The translations under genes and the position numbers were made by a program. The notes beneath the pieces are model-generated. The model did not search any database and was not told the DNA's origin. It worked only from the letters and a program-made list of their open reading frames with translations. A stretch of DNA of 64,000 nucleotides, taken from positions 218,624 through 282,623 of the forward strand of contig LNAC01001213.1 of the NCBI GenBank assembly GCA_002007465.1. The letters are read 5' to 3'. Source of the stretch: Ailurus styani (taxonomy: Eukaryota > Chordata > Mammalia > Carnivora > Ailuridae). This document shows, piece after piece, positions 46,041 to 58,262 of this stretch; within the stretch, counting starts at the first letter, position 1; each line of letters begins with the position of its first letter.

Positions 46041-47985
46041 AATACTACAGAACACTTACGAAAGAAATTGAGGAAGACACAAAGAGATAAAAAAAAAAAT
46101 TCCATGGGCGCCTGGGTGGCTCAGTGGGTTAAGCCTCTACCTTCAGCTCAGGTCATGATCTCAGGGTCCTGGGATCGAGCCCCACATAGGGCTCTCTGCT
46201 CAGCGGAGAGCCTGCTTCCCTCTCTCTCTCTGCCTGCCTCTCTGCCTACTTGTGATCTCTCTGTCAAATAAATAAATAAAATATTTTTTAAAAAAGAAAA
46301 ACATTCCATGCTCATGGATTGGAACAGTAAACATTGTGAAACTGTCTATGCTGCCATAGCAATTTATACCATCAATGCCATCCCTATCAAAATACCACCA
46401 GCATCTTTCAAAGTGCTGGAACAAGCAATCCTAAAATTTGTATGGAACCAGGAAAGGTCCGAATTACCAAGGGAATGTTGAAAAAGAAAACAAAGCTGGG
46501 GACATCACATTGCCTGACTTCATGTTATATTACAAAGCTGTGATCACCAAGACAGCATGGTATTGGCACAATAACAGACACATAGACCAATGGAACAGAA
46601 TAGAGACTCCAGAAATGGACTGTCAACTCTATGGTCAACTCATCTTTGACAAATCAGGAAAACATATCCAATGAAGAAAAACAGGCTCTTCAATAAGTGG
46701 TGTTGGGAAAATTGGACAGCTATATATAGAAGAATGAAAGTGGACCATTCCCTTACACCATACACAAAGGTAAACTCAAGATGGATGAAAGACCTTAATG
46801 TGAGACAGGAATCCATCAAAATCCTAGAGGAGAACATAATCAGTTAACCTCTCCAACATCAGCCATAGCAACTTCTTTCAAGACATGTCTCCAAAGGCAA
46901 GTGAAACAAAAGCAAAAATGAACTTTTGGGACTTCATCAAGATAAAAACTTCTGCACAGCAAAAAAAAGTCAACAAAACTAAGAGGTAGCCCATGGAATG
47001 GGAGAAAATATTTGCAAATGACATTATAGACAAAGGGCTGATATCCAAGATCTATAAAGACCTTCTCAAATTCAGCACTCAAAAAACTAATAACCCAGTC
47101 AAAAAATGGGCGGAAGACACGAACAGACACTTCTCTGAAAACGACATATAAATGGCTGACAGACACATGAAAAACTGCTCAACATCACTAGCCATCAGGG
47201 TAATACAAATCAAACTGCAATGAGATTGCACCTGACACCAGTTAGAATGGTCAAAATTAACAGAACAGGAAACAACAAATATTGGCAAGGATGTGAAGAA
47301 AGGGGAACCCTCTTACACTGTTGGTGGGAATGCAAGTTGGTACAGCCACTTTGGAAAACAGTATGGGGTTTTCTCAAGATGTTAAAAATAGAGCTAAGCT
47401 ACCCTAATACCTAACAATTACACTACTGGTTATTTACCCCAAAGATACAGATGTAGTGAAAAGAAGGGGCACATGCACCCCAATGTTCATAGAAGCGATG
47501 TCTACAATAGCCGAACTGTGTAAGGAGCTGAGATGCCCATCAATCGATGAATGGATGAAGAAGATGTGGTCCATATATACAATGGAATATTATTCAGCCA
47601 TTAGAAAAAATGAGTACCCACCATTTGTATGGACATGGATGGAATTGGAGGAGATTATGTAAGTGAAGTAAGTCAAACGGAGAAAGAAAGTTCTCATTTG
47701 GTTTCACTCATGTGTGGAACATAAGCGATAGCACAGGGGACCATAGGGGAAGAGGGGGGAACCCAAAGGAGGAGAAATCAGAGAGGGAAATGAACCATGA
47801 GAGACTATGGACCCCAAGAAACAATCTGGGTGTTTCAGAGAGAGGAGGGGGGGATAACAGGGTGATGGTTATTGAGGAGGGCACGTGCTGTGATGAGCCT
47901 TGGGTGTTATACTTACCTAATGAATCGTCAAACACTGCATTAAGGACTAATTATGTACTATACAGTGGCTAATTGAACATAAGAA
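46041..47985 (+). mobile_element. L1 3' half directly abutting the preceding L1 tail
   Basis: Directly after the A-rich tail of the preceding L1, ORF2 begins again at the same point as 44350 ('[13 protein letters not shown]' equivalent). It runs to the C terminus ('[21 protein letters not shown]', about 47590) and a somewhat different 3' UTR ('GGGCACGTGCTGTGATGAGCC'), ending near 47985. A SINE is nested at 46107-46298. Frames are broken. Confidence 0.78.
46107..46298 (+). mobile_element. Can-SINE, plus strand, nested in L1 ORF2
   Basis: Young copy with a TSD of about 12 bp ending ATTCCATG at 46095-46106 and 46299-46310 (one mismatch). Confidence 0.93.
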
Positions 47986-48089
47986 AAAAATGCTATTTTA
48001 TATATAATCAATTCACTTAAAAATTTATTTTACTTAAAACTCAAGTTGGAACACATCTACATTTGTTAAGATTGTCATAATACAGAAAA

Positions 48090-48311
48090 ACTTTTTAAAC
48101 CTAAAAATAGTTAAAAATAGAACTACCCTACGATTCAGCAATTATACTACTAGCTATTTACCCAAAGGATACAAAAATACTAATTCAAAAGAATACATGC
48201 ACTCAGTGTTCATAACAGCATTATCAAACAATACCCAAAATATGGAAAGAGCTCAAATGTCCATCTACTAATAAATGGATAAAGAAGATGTGGTGTGTTT
48301 CTGTGTGTGTG

Positions 48312-48353
<42 letters not shown>

Positions 48354-48790
48354 TATATATATATATATATATATACACAAACACATACAATGGCATATTA
48401 TTCAGTCATCAAAAAAGAATGAAATCTTGCCACTTGCAATGATATGGATGGTGCTAGAGAGTATTATGCTAACCAAAATAAGACAGTCAGAGAAAGACAA
48501 ATACCATAAGATTTTGCTCATATGCGGAATTTAAAAAGCAAAACAAATGAACATGGGGGGAAAAGAGAGGTAACCAAGAAACAGACTCTTGGCTCTAGAG
48601 GACAAACTAATGGTTACTGGAAGGAAGTGGGTAGGGGGATGGGTTAAACAAGTGATGGGTATTAAGGAGGGCACCTGTGTTGGGCACAGTGTGTTTATGT
48701 AAGTGATGAATCAGTAAATTCTACACCTGAAACTAATATTGCACTGTATGTTAACTAGATAGAATTTAAATAAAAAACTTGGGAGAAAAC
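48090..48790 (+). mobile_element. Old L1 ORF2 C-terminus and 3' UTR
   Basis: ORF2 C-terminal code ('KNEILPLAMIWMVLESIMLTKIRQSEKDKYHKILLICGI') is followed by an older 3' UTR with 'GACAAACTAATGGTTACTGG', 'CACCTGAAACTAATATTGCACTGTATGTTAACTA' (in blocks) and an A-rich tail. It is closer to the host L1 3' end at 15023 than to the young type. Confidence 0.8.
48302..48377 (+). repeat. (GT)n(TA)n microsatellite in L1 ORF2
   Basis: A GT run followed by a TA run at the 'GTATATATATACAATGG' position of ORF2. Confidence 0.92.
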
Positions 48791-48794
48791 TATG

Positions 48795-49577
48795 CCTTAA
48801 AGTTTATTTTATTTAACTACTCCCTACTCCAGCCTAATACAGGGACTCCCTCCATAATATCCCTGACTAGTGACATCAAGCCCAGCACCTATTGTTAAAG
48901 TTCCCCAAGGATGGAATACCCAATACTTCCCAAAGCAACTAGATTGAGAACCTAAGGGCAGAGGAATTTAGTTATTTTATAACCATGTACTAATTTCCCA
49001 AAGCCAAAGCAACTATTTTGAGCATGCAGAAGTTTGTTCTTGGCATTTCTTAACTCCCTAATTTCTGCTTTAATAGCAAACTGTTTATATGTTAGTAGTA
49101 AATAATGACCATATTTAAAGTATTCATTATTTTATCAATACTTACTGAACTCTTATTTTGTGCAGGGCACTGCTGCAGGTGGGCAAGGAGAGGGAAAGGT
49201 GGCAGAATGGGGATAGAGAGGACAATTAGATATAGACATTACTCCCAATGAGTTTAACATCTACTAGGACCAAATCACTGGTGCCAAATACAACATAAGC
49301 CATTGGTGCAAGATCATTTACCAAGTCAGGTATGATTAGGAACATGGCTTAGCCTCCTGAGAAGGGAAAAAACCAACTTCTCTAATAAATCTGAATTTAC
49401 CCAGTGGCTTCCCACATGATGAAAAGTGTTTATCTCCTGATTTCAGTTTTTGTTGACATAGTACCACTTACTCTGTGGCTGGCTTGCAGACTATCAGAGT
49501 AAATGATGCCCTCCAAATGCCACTGTCTCTTTGGCCCTTAATCGTGTGTATTGTCCAGTAGAGAAACTAGATTTTAC
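48795..49577. other. Unique-looking sequence with a possible MIR/L2 relic
   Basis: I see no gene. 'TACTTACTGAACTCTTATTTTGTGCAGGGCACTGCTGCAGG' near 49135-49185 and 'CATTACTCCCAATGAGTTTAACATCTACTAG' resemble an ancient L2/MIR-type core, weakly. Confidence 0.4.
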
Positions 49578-49591
49578 AATGCTTCCTTAAG

Positions 49592-49795
49592 GGTGTGCCT
49601 GAGTGGCTCAGTCGGTTAAGTGTCTGTCTTCAGTTCAGGTCATGATCCCAGAGTCCTGGGATCAAGCCCCAAATCAGGCTACCTGCTTGGCAGTGAGTCT
49701 GCTTCTCCCTCTGCCTGCTTCTCCCCGTGTTTGTGCTCTCTCTGTCCTTCTTACTCTCATTCTATCTCAAATAAATAAATAAAATAAAAAGATAA
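49592..49795 (+). mobile_element. Can-SINE, plus strand, older variant
   Basis: The body is of the 'CTGCTTCTCCCTCTGCCTGC' type, older than most copies here. The TSD of about 14 bp (AATGCTTCCTTAAG at 49578-49591, AATGCTTCTTTAAG at 49796-49809) has one mismatch. Confidence 0.94.
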
Positions 49796-49810
49796 AATGC
49801 TTCTTTAAGG

Positions 49811-50361
49811 ACTCAAGTATTTGCTGATGAATTCCAACCTAAAGAATATCTAAAACCGTTATTCTTTTTGTGCTGGGACCTTTTGTGCTGGGACCTCTAA
49901 TTTCCCTGAATTGCCAAGAAATGCTATTAGCATTTGGCAGAAGGGATAAAAGAGCATTATATCACCAAGCTTCTGTTTATGACCTTTAAAAGACCAATAA
50001 ACCTTATTAAAACCTTATTAGCAAAAGTATTCTCTCTTGCTTTTCATTATCTGGTCTGTTACTTCCCCCCAATAACTGCTTCTTATATTTGGAAATCATT
50101 TATATCTTACAATTTTTTTTCTCAGTGTGAGAAAAATCCAAGGCATTGTGGTGAGGCTTTCCAATTTGATAAGGATGAGTATCTTAGAGCCTTACTTGTA
50201 AAAACAACGAATTCCACATAAACAAAGTAGATGGAATATAATTTAAATTTGTCTTAATGACTCAAGGTTGCCATTAAAGGCATGAATTGCTGTACTATGC
50301 TTTGTTACTCTCAGGTGAAATTAAGGTGTGTAGGTGAATTAGCCCCTAAACTAACTGATTC
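49811..50361. other. Unique-looking sequence
   Basis: I see no gene or repeat. A 95-codon open frame (49934-50221) has no recognisable domain and is treated as chance. Confidence 0.4.
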
Positions 50362-50376
50362 CAGATTACTAGTCTT

Positions 50377-50824
50377 CTTTTTTTTTACTTTTTTTAATTT
50401 TATTTTTTCAGTGATCCAAAATTCATTGTTTTTGCACCACACCCAGTTCTCCATGCAATCCGTGCCCTCCTTGATACCCTCCACCAGGCTCACCCATCCC
50501 CCCTCTCCTCTCCCCTCCCCTCCATAACCCTCAGTTTTTTTCTCAGAGTCCACAGTCTCTCATGGTTCAACTCCCCTTCCAATTTACCCCAATTCACTTT
50601 TCCTTTCCTTCTCCTAGAGTCCTCCATTTTATTCCCTATGTTCCACAAGTAAGTGAAACCGTATGATAATTGACTTTCTCTGCTTGACTTATTTCACTCA
50701 GCATAATCTCCTCCAGACCCGTCCATGTTGATACAAAAGTGTGGAAAGAGCTGAGATGCCCTTCAACAGACAGATGGATAAAGAAGATGAGGTCCATATA
50801 TACAATGGAATATCACTCAGCTGT
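50377..50824. mobile_element. 5'-inverted (twin-primed) L1, 448 bp
   Basis: Positions 50377-50738 are an antisense L1 3' end (poly(T), 3' UTR, then ORF2 up to 'TCCATGTTGATACAAAAG'). From about 50739 the sequence turns to sense ORF2 ('GGAAAGAGCTGAGATGCCCTTC', 'ATATATACAATGGAATA'). A perfect 15-bp TSD, CAGATTACTAGTCTT, lies at 50362-50376 and 50825-50839. Confidence 0.95.
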
Positions 50825-50839
50825 CAGATTACTAGTCTT

Positions 50840-53800
50840 AAATAATTCTCTCCACTTTAATCTCCTCCTCACTCTAAGCTATCCCTTCTTGTTGTTGTAA
50901 GCATATCTGACTCTAGACGAATGGCTTCTTTCTGCTCCACAGTGGATTAACTAGTTATCCCATTAACGAATTAAGCTAAAAAATAATGGATAAAAATAAT
51001 TTAATATCCTTTATGGATTTCCCAGCCTTAAATGAACCTAAACTCTTTTCTAAGCTATGTTCTTATCCTAAACTACCTCTTAAAGTAGCAAGTTCCATGT
51101 GCTTATCACCCTTTCTATTTTCCTAAATTTAGTTGAAATTTTGGTATGCAAGAATATAGGCAGCACAGTGAAGGATTCTAGAATCTGGTAAACAAATCCA
51201 AGTTCACCTAATCCACATCCTTGCAAACTTCAGTGAAACCTCTTTCATTTCTGTCTTTCTGGATAACAAGTTCCTGCCTGTTTAGACTACCCTTACATGA
51301 TGTTGTCTTATATGAAATGATCCCTATATAATATCTTTTGCTACTGGTACTTTTTGTTGCCCTTCTTCCTTTCCCACAGTTTTTTCTTTTTCTTTTTAAG
51401 GATTATCACATCATTCCTCACACAGTGATAAGGCATTTGTGCAAGGCCTCTCTGTATTGCACACTGCAAATATCAGTGTCCTTTATTTGTAACTTAGTAG
51501 ATGCCAACTTATGTTGATCTTTATCTTTGTATCATCAATAGCAGCCAACATTTAATAACTGAGTGACACAGAAAGGAATAAGCATCTGTTTTTCAGGGTA
51601 CTGTTAATTTCAAATAGTCTATCTAAATTTAAAAACGATGTGCATTAATTTTTGTTTTGGAAAATATGGTCACCATAAGTATAAGGCATACATGAAAATA
51701 TCACACAGTAAATATTTAGGTAAGTACAATTCAGTGCTAGAGTCAAAATGAAAATAATAGGAACTAGAGGAGTTTATGGAAAAAACGTACCAGTGTTGCC
51801 ACTACCACATACCTGTGAAGCGACTAGCAGGGTTTCAACAGAAGAGATAGGACTGAGTAGGGTTTAGAACAGATAGGTCCTAACTGGATACAGTGGCAAT
51901 AGAATTGGAGTGATCGTCATCATCTAAGCAGGTTAAAGGGCCCACTTATATGGCTGTCAAATCTTACTTAGTGGCATCTTACCATACCAACAAGTTTCTT
52001 TGCACTTACATTAGATTCTGAGGTCAGTTGTCAGAAGGCCCTTCTCTGACACTCAGAAGTTTCCTTCTTAATCCTACATCCTATCTTGCCAATTCATTTC
52101 CTGGCCTCATCTTGCTGGGCTCCAGTTCCATTGGTCAATCAGAAGTTTACCAAATCACTTTAGTTGTTTAGATGGACTAGAAATGCTCCAGCTAGAGAGG
52201 GTAAAGAATTCCAAAAAGTGATTTGATATGACCTTAGCATTCAAAGGCCGGACTAATTCAACTTTTTTTCTTCATCTCCAAATTGGTTTGGGGTAGTTAC
52301 TTAGCAGACAGTGTTAACCTAAACCAAAATGTAGATCATTTCAAAATAGTATATGAAAATATGATAAACTTAAGAAGAAATCAAATACATAGAATTAAAC
52401 AATTATGCCATGTATAGACCAAGGCCCATTAGTGGGGAAGTGAACAGGGACAGGCAAGAAAGTTTCATGTTTAGAGAGAGTGAGGTTTATAAAGTTGTTA
52501 TAGTTCTTTTGAATAGCCTAGGAAAGTTTGAAGGCTTTAGGGTATCAAAAACTACTTGGATAAAGTCTAATGAGCTGGGGGAAAAGGCAAGGGAGCTTGG
52601 GCTGTGGCTTGTGAACAGGAATAAGAATATTTGGTTGAGGCCTTAGAGTATCTGACAAACAAGATTCCCTTTATTTTTATTTATTGATTTCTCTTATTTC
52701 TAGTACCTCTTAAAATGAGCAAGTTCAAAGCCCTGTATCACCCAATAACTAGTAAAAATCCCGGAACCCATGAGAGCTATGAGAATAAACTCTATTATTA
52801 CTAGAATTATGATGAATATCTAAATATACAAACAGATAAATAAGTAGAGTTATGAAAGCAAATGTTATAATCCAGGATGGCACAGTGATGGCCAGTTTGC
52901 ATCTTGAAGTTTTCTTATATATTTCAGGCATGTTGCTAGTTGCATATATGTTACAGGTATTGTGAACAATTTCTAGGAATGACTTACAAACATTATACAC
53001 ATTGCCTAGGAATTGTTTACAATTCCTGATTTAACATTATGCCTGTAACATAAATACCAGTTAAATTACAAGGAACTTGATCATACACTGGCATCAAATC
53101 AGAAGGCAGTATTTCTTCAGACCTGTCATATATTCAGAAGTTTGATTTGCATATTGAAAAGGTAACACAGCATAGGTATGGCCAAATAATTATACTGTAT
53201 GTTTCACAACCCATATGCAGAAAACTATGGGAAAAAATCAACTGAAAGAACATACATGCAAAAAAAATTTGATTTAGTGTTTTTGAAAGTAAGCTAATTT
53301 TATAACTACTTACTGAATTGTATGACTCTACATCCAAACACAATAAATACATATAAAAACTCTAAGTGATTTTCTTACTTCACTGTTTTTTAAACAAATT
53401 AACTGCTAATTTAATATTTATTTTAAGAACATTCCAGAACTTGTACATCCAAATGCATGTTGTACTTTTCAAAGTAGTCCCCTTGGGGAATCTATGTATG
53501 TATGTATGTATGTATCTATCTATCTATCTATCTATCATCTATAAACTTATGATTATGCTATTATTGTTCAGAATATTTTTGAAATACTGTTTTTGGAGCT
53601 GCCTTCAGAGCCAGTTTATGAACTACACAATTAAAAGTCACATTACTTTCTAACATATTTCAAAAGGTGATGCATTCGATATACATCAGCTATACAACAT
53701 AAATTAGCTATATAATTTATATAAACCAGATTCATCTGATAAATCAAACTATAGTCATATTATTATTAAAGCCCTTTCCCAAACAACCCTCCATGCCTTT

Positions 53801-54518
53801 TCTCAGGCTAGATTTAAGACCATCTCCTCCCTCTCCACCCAACCATGCCTCTCAGAAGGTATGTTCAGTTGAAAAGTATTGACAATAATTTGTTTTAAAA
53901 AGGCAGACTGACTTTATCTGAATAATATTTCTCAGTATATTACCTTTGGCCAGACCAGGCAGCTAGACTATAAGCTTCATAACAGCAGGGACTTTTGTCT
54001 GTCTGGATGGATAGATGAATTAATTAATTAAATTCCTTTAAAAGTCATTATGGATGAACAAACATAGATGGGCAAATATGAAATAATAAGGTGATGGCTA
54101 TATTGAAAGTAAGACCATGTTCCCAGTGACAAATGACCTCAAGTAATCACTGGCAATGGTTAACAAAAGTCTTGGTAGTGGTTATAGCATGCCTCTGAAC
54201 TAGGAGTCAGTTAGTTTGGTGTGATTTTAGAGGCTGGTATCATGCCCCATGTGGACCAGTTTGTTTATATATTCCATTCACAGGTACAGGCCAGGTGATT
54301 TGCAAATAAGTTTCAGTGGCATTTTATTTTCAAGGATAGCTACTGAAACTTAGAGATCTAAAGTGGCTTGGGCTATATTGCATAGCCAACTAATCAAGAG
54401 TGGAAGAGCTTGGGTCTGAGATAAGAGAAATACAATTCCATGTTCCTTTACTTCTCTGGTATTTAGCCTATTCTAAGCTAGAATTATAGCTTAGATGATT
54501 GCTCCTGCAATCTTCCTT
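50840..54518. other. Longest repeat-poor stretch; no gene seen
   Basis: About 3.7 kb with no L1 or SINE that I recognise, only one tetranucleotide repeat. I read it on both strands for exon-like frames and saw none convincing: open frames are under 100 codons, A/T-rich and without domain signatures. It could be intron or intergenic DNA, possibly with decayed old repeats. Confidence 0.45.
53493..53536 (+). repeat. (ATGT)n(ATCT)n microsatellite
   Basis: About five ATGT units followed by about six ATCT units, a compound tetranucleotide repeat likely to vary in length. Confidence 0.93.
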
Positions 54519-54534
54519 GATATTAATACTTTCT

Positions 54535-54735
54535 TTTTTAAAAAAGATTTTATTTATTCATTTGACACAGAGAGAGATTACAAGTAGGCAGAGAGGCAGG
54601 CAGAGAGAGAGGAGAGAGAAGGAAGCAGGCTCCCCGCTGAGCAGAAAGCCCGATGTGGGCCTCGATCCCAGGACCCTGGGATCATGACCTGAGCCAAAGG
54701 CAGCGGCTTTAACCCACTGAGCCACCCAGGTGCCC
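54535..54735 (-). mobile_element. Can-SINE, minus strand
   Basis: Young full-length copy with a perfect 16-bp TSD, GATATTAATACTTTCT, at 54519-54534 and 54736-54751. Confidence 0.96.
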
Positions 54736-54819
54736 GATATTAATACTTTCTACATAAGTTAAGAAATCATGACATTGAGGTATTCAACTTCCCAACACAT
54801 TTGGGAAAAGCCTTCAGTA

Positions 54820-54820
54820 C

Positions 54821-54865
<45 letters not shown>

Positions 54866-54884
54866 CAGCAGCAGCAGCAGCAGT
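54820..54884 (+). repeat. (TAG)n(CAG)n trinucleotide repeat
   Basis: About 15 TAG units change directly to about 6 CAG units. It lies just upstream of a MIR relic and is not in a coding frame. Confidence 0.93.
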
Positions 54885-54984
54885 AGTTTTTGTAGTTGTT
54901 GTATAGTATAGTAGTTATGATAGTAATGGTAGTAGAAGAAGCAATAAAGGTAAAAGTACTTCTAGTGATAATATTAATAATAAT

Positions 54985-55202
54985 ATTTTCTAGGACTTGT
55001 TGAGTGTTTAATACATTATATGCACTATGCAAACTCTTTATACATAGATATGTCCTTTTAGTCCAATTCATAAACCTATCAACTAAGCAATGTGATTGCC
55101 CTCATTTTACAAATGAGGAAACTGAGGCTCTGAGAGATTAAGTCATTTAGCTAGTCAGGGATCTAAGCCTTTGCCTGCCCAACTCTGAAGCCAAAGCACT
55201 AA
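54985..55202 (+). mobile_element. MIR SINE relic, plus strand
   Basis: It shows the MIR core order: 'TTGTTGAGTGTTTAATACATTATATGCACTATGC', then 'CTCATTTTACAAATGAGGAAACTGAGGCTC', 'GAGATTAAGTCATTTAGCTAG' and 'TCTGAAGCCAAAGCAC'. This is a well-preserved ancient mammalian SINE. Confidence 0.88.
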
Positions 55203-56686
55203 AACACAATAAAATGTTGCCTCATTAACATTATTCTCTGTTCTCTAAACTACCCTTTGCCTGGCCCATAATAAGCTATAAGAAAAATCTGAAAAGCCAC
55301 CATAGTTCAAACCTTGAAGTGATTTGGTTCTACTTATAGCATTCAATAATACTGGCTGCAAAGCAACACAATCCTCCTAGAGACTGAACATCTGTTTTAA
55401 GACCTTGAGTATGTTTTTCTGGAATATCCCCTTAGAAATGTTTTTTGAACATTTGTTCAGACAAGTTAAGGTCTGGACACCCTCTCATGCCTTTCTTGAT
55501 TGGTTATATGCCAAGTATGACATGATCCTTCTGCATGTGGTTTGAGTTAGATAGAAGTATTGTACATGCCTGGGACACTGGGAAAGCCCTCCAGAGCTGC
55601 CCCTAGATCCAGACAAGCAGGCCCACTGACTAAATGGCAGCCATGGTGTGACTGGGCTGGGCCACCCCACAACCCCCACTGAGGAGGCAGCCTTTGCTTG
55701 ATAGCTAAGACATCCCTGTTCTCTTAACCTTTCCTTTGCCTCTGCCTGGATATTTTCCTGTCTTTGGGACAGGTCCTAGAAACACCCAATGAACTTCTCA
55801 TGCCTTGTGGCTTAAGAGTTTCGGGATCACTGAGCCCAAACAACTAGCCCAGTGCTGCTATGGCCTTACTTTCTTACTACAAGCCACCTGAGCTCTATCT
55901 GATGCACTGTGAAATCAGGAAACTGATTAATGACATTGGCAGGTGCTTTGGTGCACATAACTGGAAGGGACTACAATTCTAGACAGTTTTACAGCTTTGG
56001 CAGAATGGAAGTATACTCTGGATAGATTGAATGTCACCTCTTGGCCTGTGATTGTGGGAGATGGCTTCAGAGACCATCAGGAAAGCTGCCACATGGCCAA
56101 GTACATATGAGTGGTGGAAACATGACTGTAGTAAGAGGCCAAGACTGATAATGAGGGAGGAGACACTAAAGCCTAAGGGGAATCCCTGAATTCCCAACAT
56201 CTGTGAAATGGATCAGATGAGGCTAGAGAGCTAAAAGCAACAGAAAAGCATTCAGCTGATATAGGTGTATAAAAAAAGAAGCAAAGATCAAATTTTATGT
56301 TGTGGACAAAAGGAAAGCTATAGATGTCAGGTCTATTTTGACATCCAAATTAGGAGATAAAACATACAATGGGGGTGCTTCAGAGTTAGACATGAAACTA
56401 ATTATGCAAGCATCCAAGTTCACTTAAAACTCCTGAAATTTCCTCTCTTTCAAGAAGTCCAGCAAATTAATACTATTCCTTCTTTACATCTCTCAATAAA
56501 AAAATGCATATGTACTATTAAAAACTGAGAATATCACTGTCCCATAAACTTGGTCTAACACTACTGGTGGAACTACTGGTGGGAAAAGAAACTAAGATAA
56601 AGGGTTCTCTAGATTTTATTGATTGAAGATGGCAAGGTTTAAAAGTAATGGACCAGATAAATGTTTGTTAAAATATTTGAAATGAG
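55203..56686. other. Unique-looking sequence, moderately G+C-rich centre
   Basis: No gene supported. Positions 55470-55980 are richer in G+C than the surroundings and could be an old LTR or DNA-transposon relic, but I see no termini that I recognise. Confidence 0.35.
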
Positions 56687-56701
56687 AAGTTATGAAGGTC
56701 T

Positions 56702-56764
56702 TGCATGGAGCACTGGGTGTGGTGCGTAAACAATGAATCTTGGGTTACTGAAAAAATTAAAAAT
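56702..56764 (+). mobile_element. Minimal L1 3' end insertion (63 bp)
   Basis: Only the last bases of an L1 3' UTR ('GCATGGAGCACTGGGTGTGG', 'GTAAACAATGAATCTTGGG') plus an A-rich tail are present. A perfect 15-bp TSD, AAGTTATGAAGGTCT, lies at 56687-56701 and 56765-56779. Confidence 0.95.
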
Positions 56765-56779
56765 AAGTTATGAAGGTCT

Positions 56780-57544
56780 AAATGAAGGTGGTGATAGTGA
56801 GTATGCATAGGAGTTTTTGCTCTTAAGAGATATTATGGTGGAATATCCACACAATGTGGCAACTGACTGCATTTAGTGAGGCAATGGAAGAATCGTAGAT
56901 ATTGCCTAAGTTGTTAGTCTTAGTGATTGGGAAAATAAAAATGATGGTGCCAGTTATAGAAAACAATGAATTCAAGAAAAGGGTCTTGAAGGAAAGATGC
57001 ATGAGTTTGAGGTGCCATACTGAGAGATGGAAGAGGCAGTTTGAAATTCTTGTCTTCGACTCAGGAGAGGTTTGAGCTAGAGATAAAAATTCAGGCAGGC
57101 ATCACTTACCTTCTACTTCACCTAAGTGTAAACCTTCTGGCTCCCAATCCCCACCAGCAGAGGCCATACATAAGAGATACTTCCAACTTCCTTCTCTCTG
57201 CTTCTGCTGTTATTCCTCCTCACTCCCCAGATTCTTCTGTCCTATAATTATCTCCAGAACATTACAGCTGAGAAACCTAGTTTGCCTCTTTATCTATTCC
57301 AAGCATCCACTGTAAATGTCTAGTTTTAAGCATGGTTTTTTATATTCCCAAACACATGTCATTTGTGAGTAATAAGTGATCCATGCAGATTATATTTATA
57401 GAAAGTTTCAATTGCTTTGAATATTCTTTATACCAATGAAAAAATTGATATGCATGAGAAAAAAACCTAGAAAGGAAAGATAAGGTGAGTACTACAGAGT
57501 TATGGTAACCATATTTTCTGAAGCAAAAATAAGGCATTGATTTC
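56780..57544. other. Unique-looking sequence
   Basis: No gene or repeat recognised. A short open frame at 57041-57247 has no domain features. Confidence 0.4.
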
Positions 57545-57780
57545 TTTTTTTATTTTATTGAAATTCAATTAGTTAACATATAGTGTATCATTAGTTTCAG
57601 AGGTAGAGTTCAGTTATTCATCAGTTGCATATAATACCCAGTGCTCATTATATCATGCACCTTCTTTAATGTCCATCACACAGTTACCCCATTTTCCCTC
57701 CAACTTCCCATCCAGCAACACTCAGTTTGTTTCCTATAGTTAAGAGCCTCTATGATTTGTCTCCCTCCCTTATTTTCTAG
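57545..57780 (-). mobile_element. Older L1 3' end, minus strand
   Basis: Antisense terminus with poly(T), 'TTGAAATTCAATTAGTTAACATATAGTG', 'CATTAGTTTCAGAGGTAGAG' and 'CAGCAACACTCAGTTTGTTTCC'. It is the same 3' UTR type as the minus-strand L1s at 16676 and 25358. Confidence 0.82.
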
Positions 57781-58124
57781 TAAAAAATGTTCTGAAATAC
57801 TTTCTGATCGAATAAGGCAGTTTAGGAGATTTAATTGGGATGGTGAAACATTGTAATTCCCAGGATATTTGGACTGTTTCTAGGAAAAATAGGACAAGAT
57901 ATTTATCCTGGGAAATCTGGAAAGTACATAGAGTAAAATGCTAGTAACACGATGTATCAATTCATACTTTCTGTTTTGTACTATAAAATTATATTCTTTT
58001 ATTATCTTATATTCCTTGACTTTCTGTTTATGATATCTGACAGCCTGGGTATTTGCTCCCTCTCTAAAGAAATTTGAGAACCCAAAGTACTGAAGGTCAG
58101 AGTGAGAAGGTACCTTGGAAATCA
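57781..58124. other. Unique-looking sequence
   Basis: No gene or repeat recognised. Confidence 0.4.
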
Positions 58125-58262
58125 GTAAATCCAGCCACTTTTTTAATATAAAGAAACCGAGGGTCACATCTAAGAGATTACTTTCCCAAGGTCATACATC
58201 AAATCACTGACAGAACTGGGACTAGAATCCAAGTATCCTGACCTCCCAAACATCCTTTATAC
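58125..58262 (+). mobile_element. Probable MIR relic, 3' part
   Basis: 'AAAGAAACCGAGGGTCACATC', 'AAGAGATTACTTTCCCAAGGTCATAC' and 'GAACTGGGACTAGAATCCAAGTATCCTGACCTCC' follow the second half of MIR in order, with high divergence. Confidence 0.7.

Noticed and set aside
49934..50221. 95-codon open frame as a possible small gene
   Set aside because: No domain, no plausible start context and no splice or poly(A) signals that I could tie to it. Length is within chance for A/T-rich DNA.
55470..55980. Possible LTR of an endogenous retrovirus
   Set aside because: Slightly G+C-rich, but I see no TG...CA ends, paired copy, primer-binding site or polyadenylation signal in the right place.
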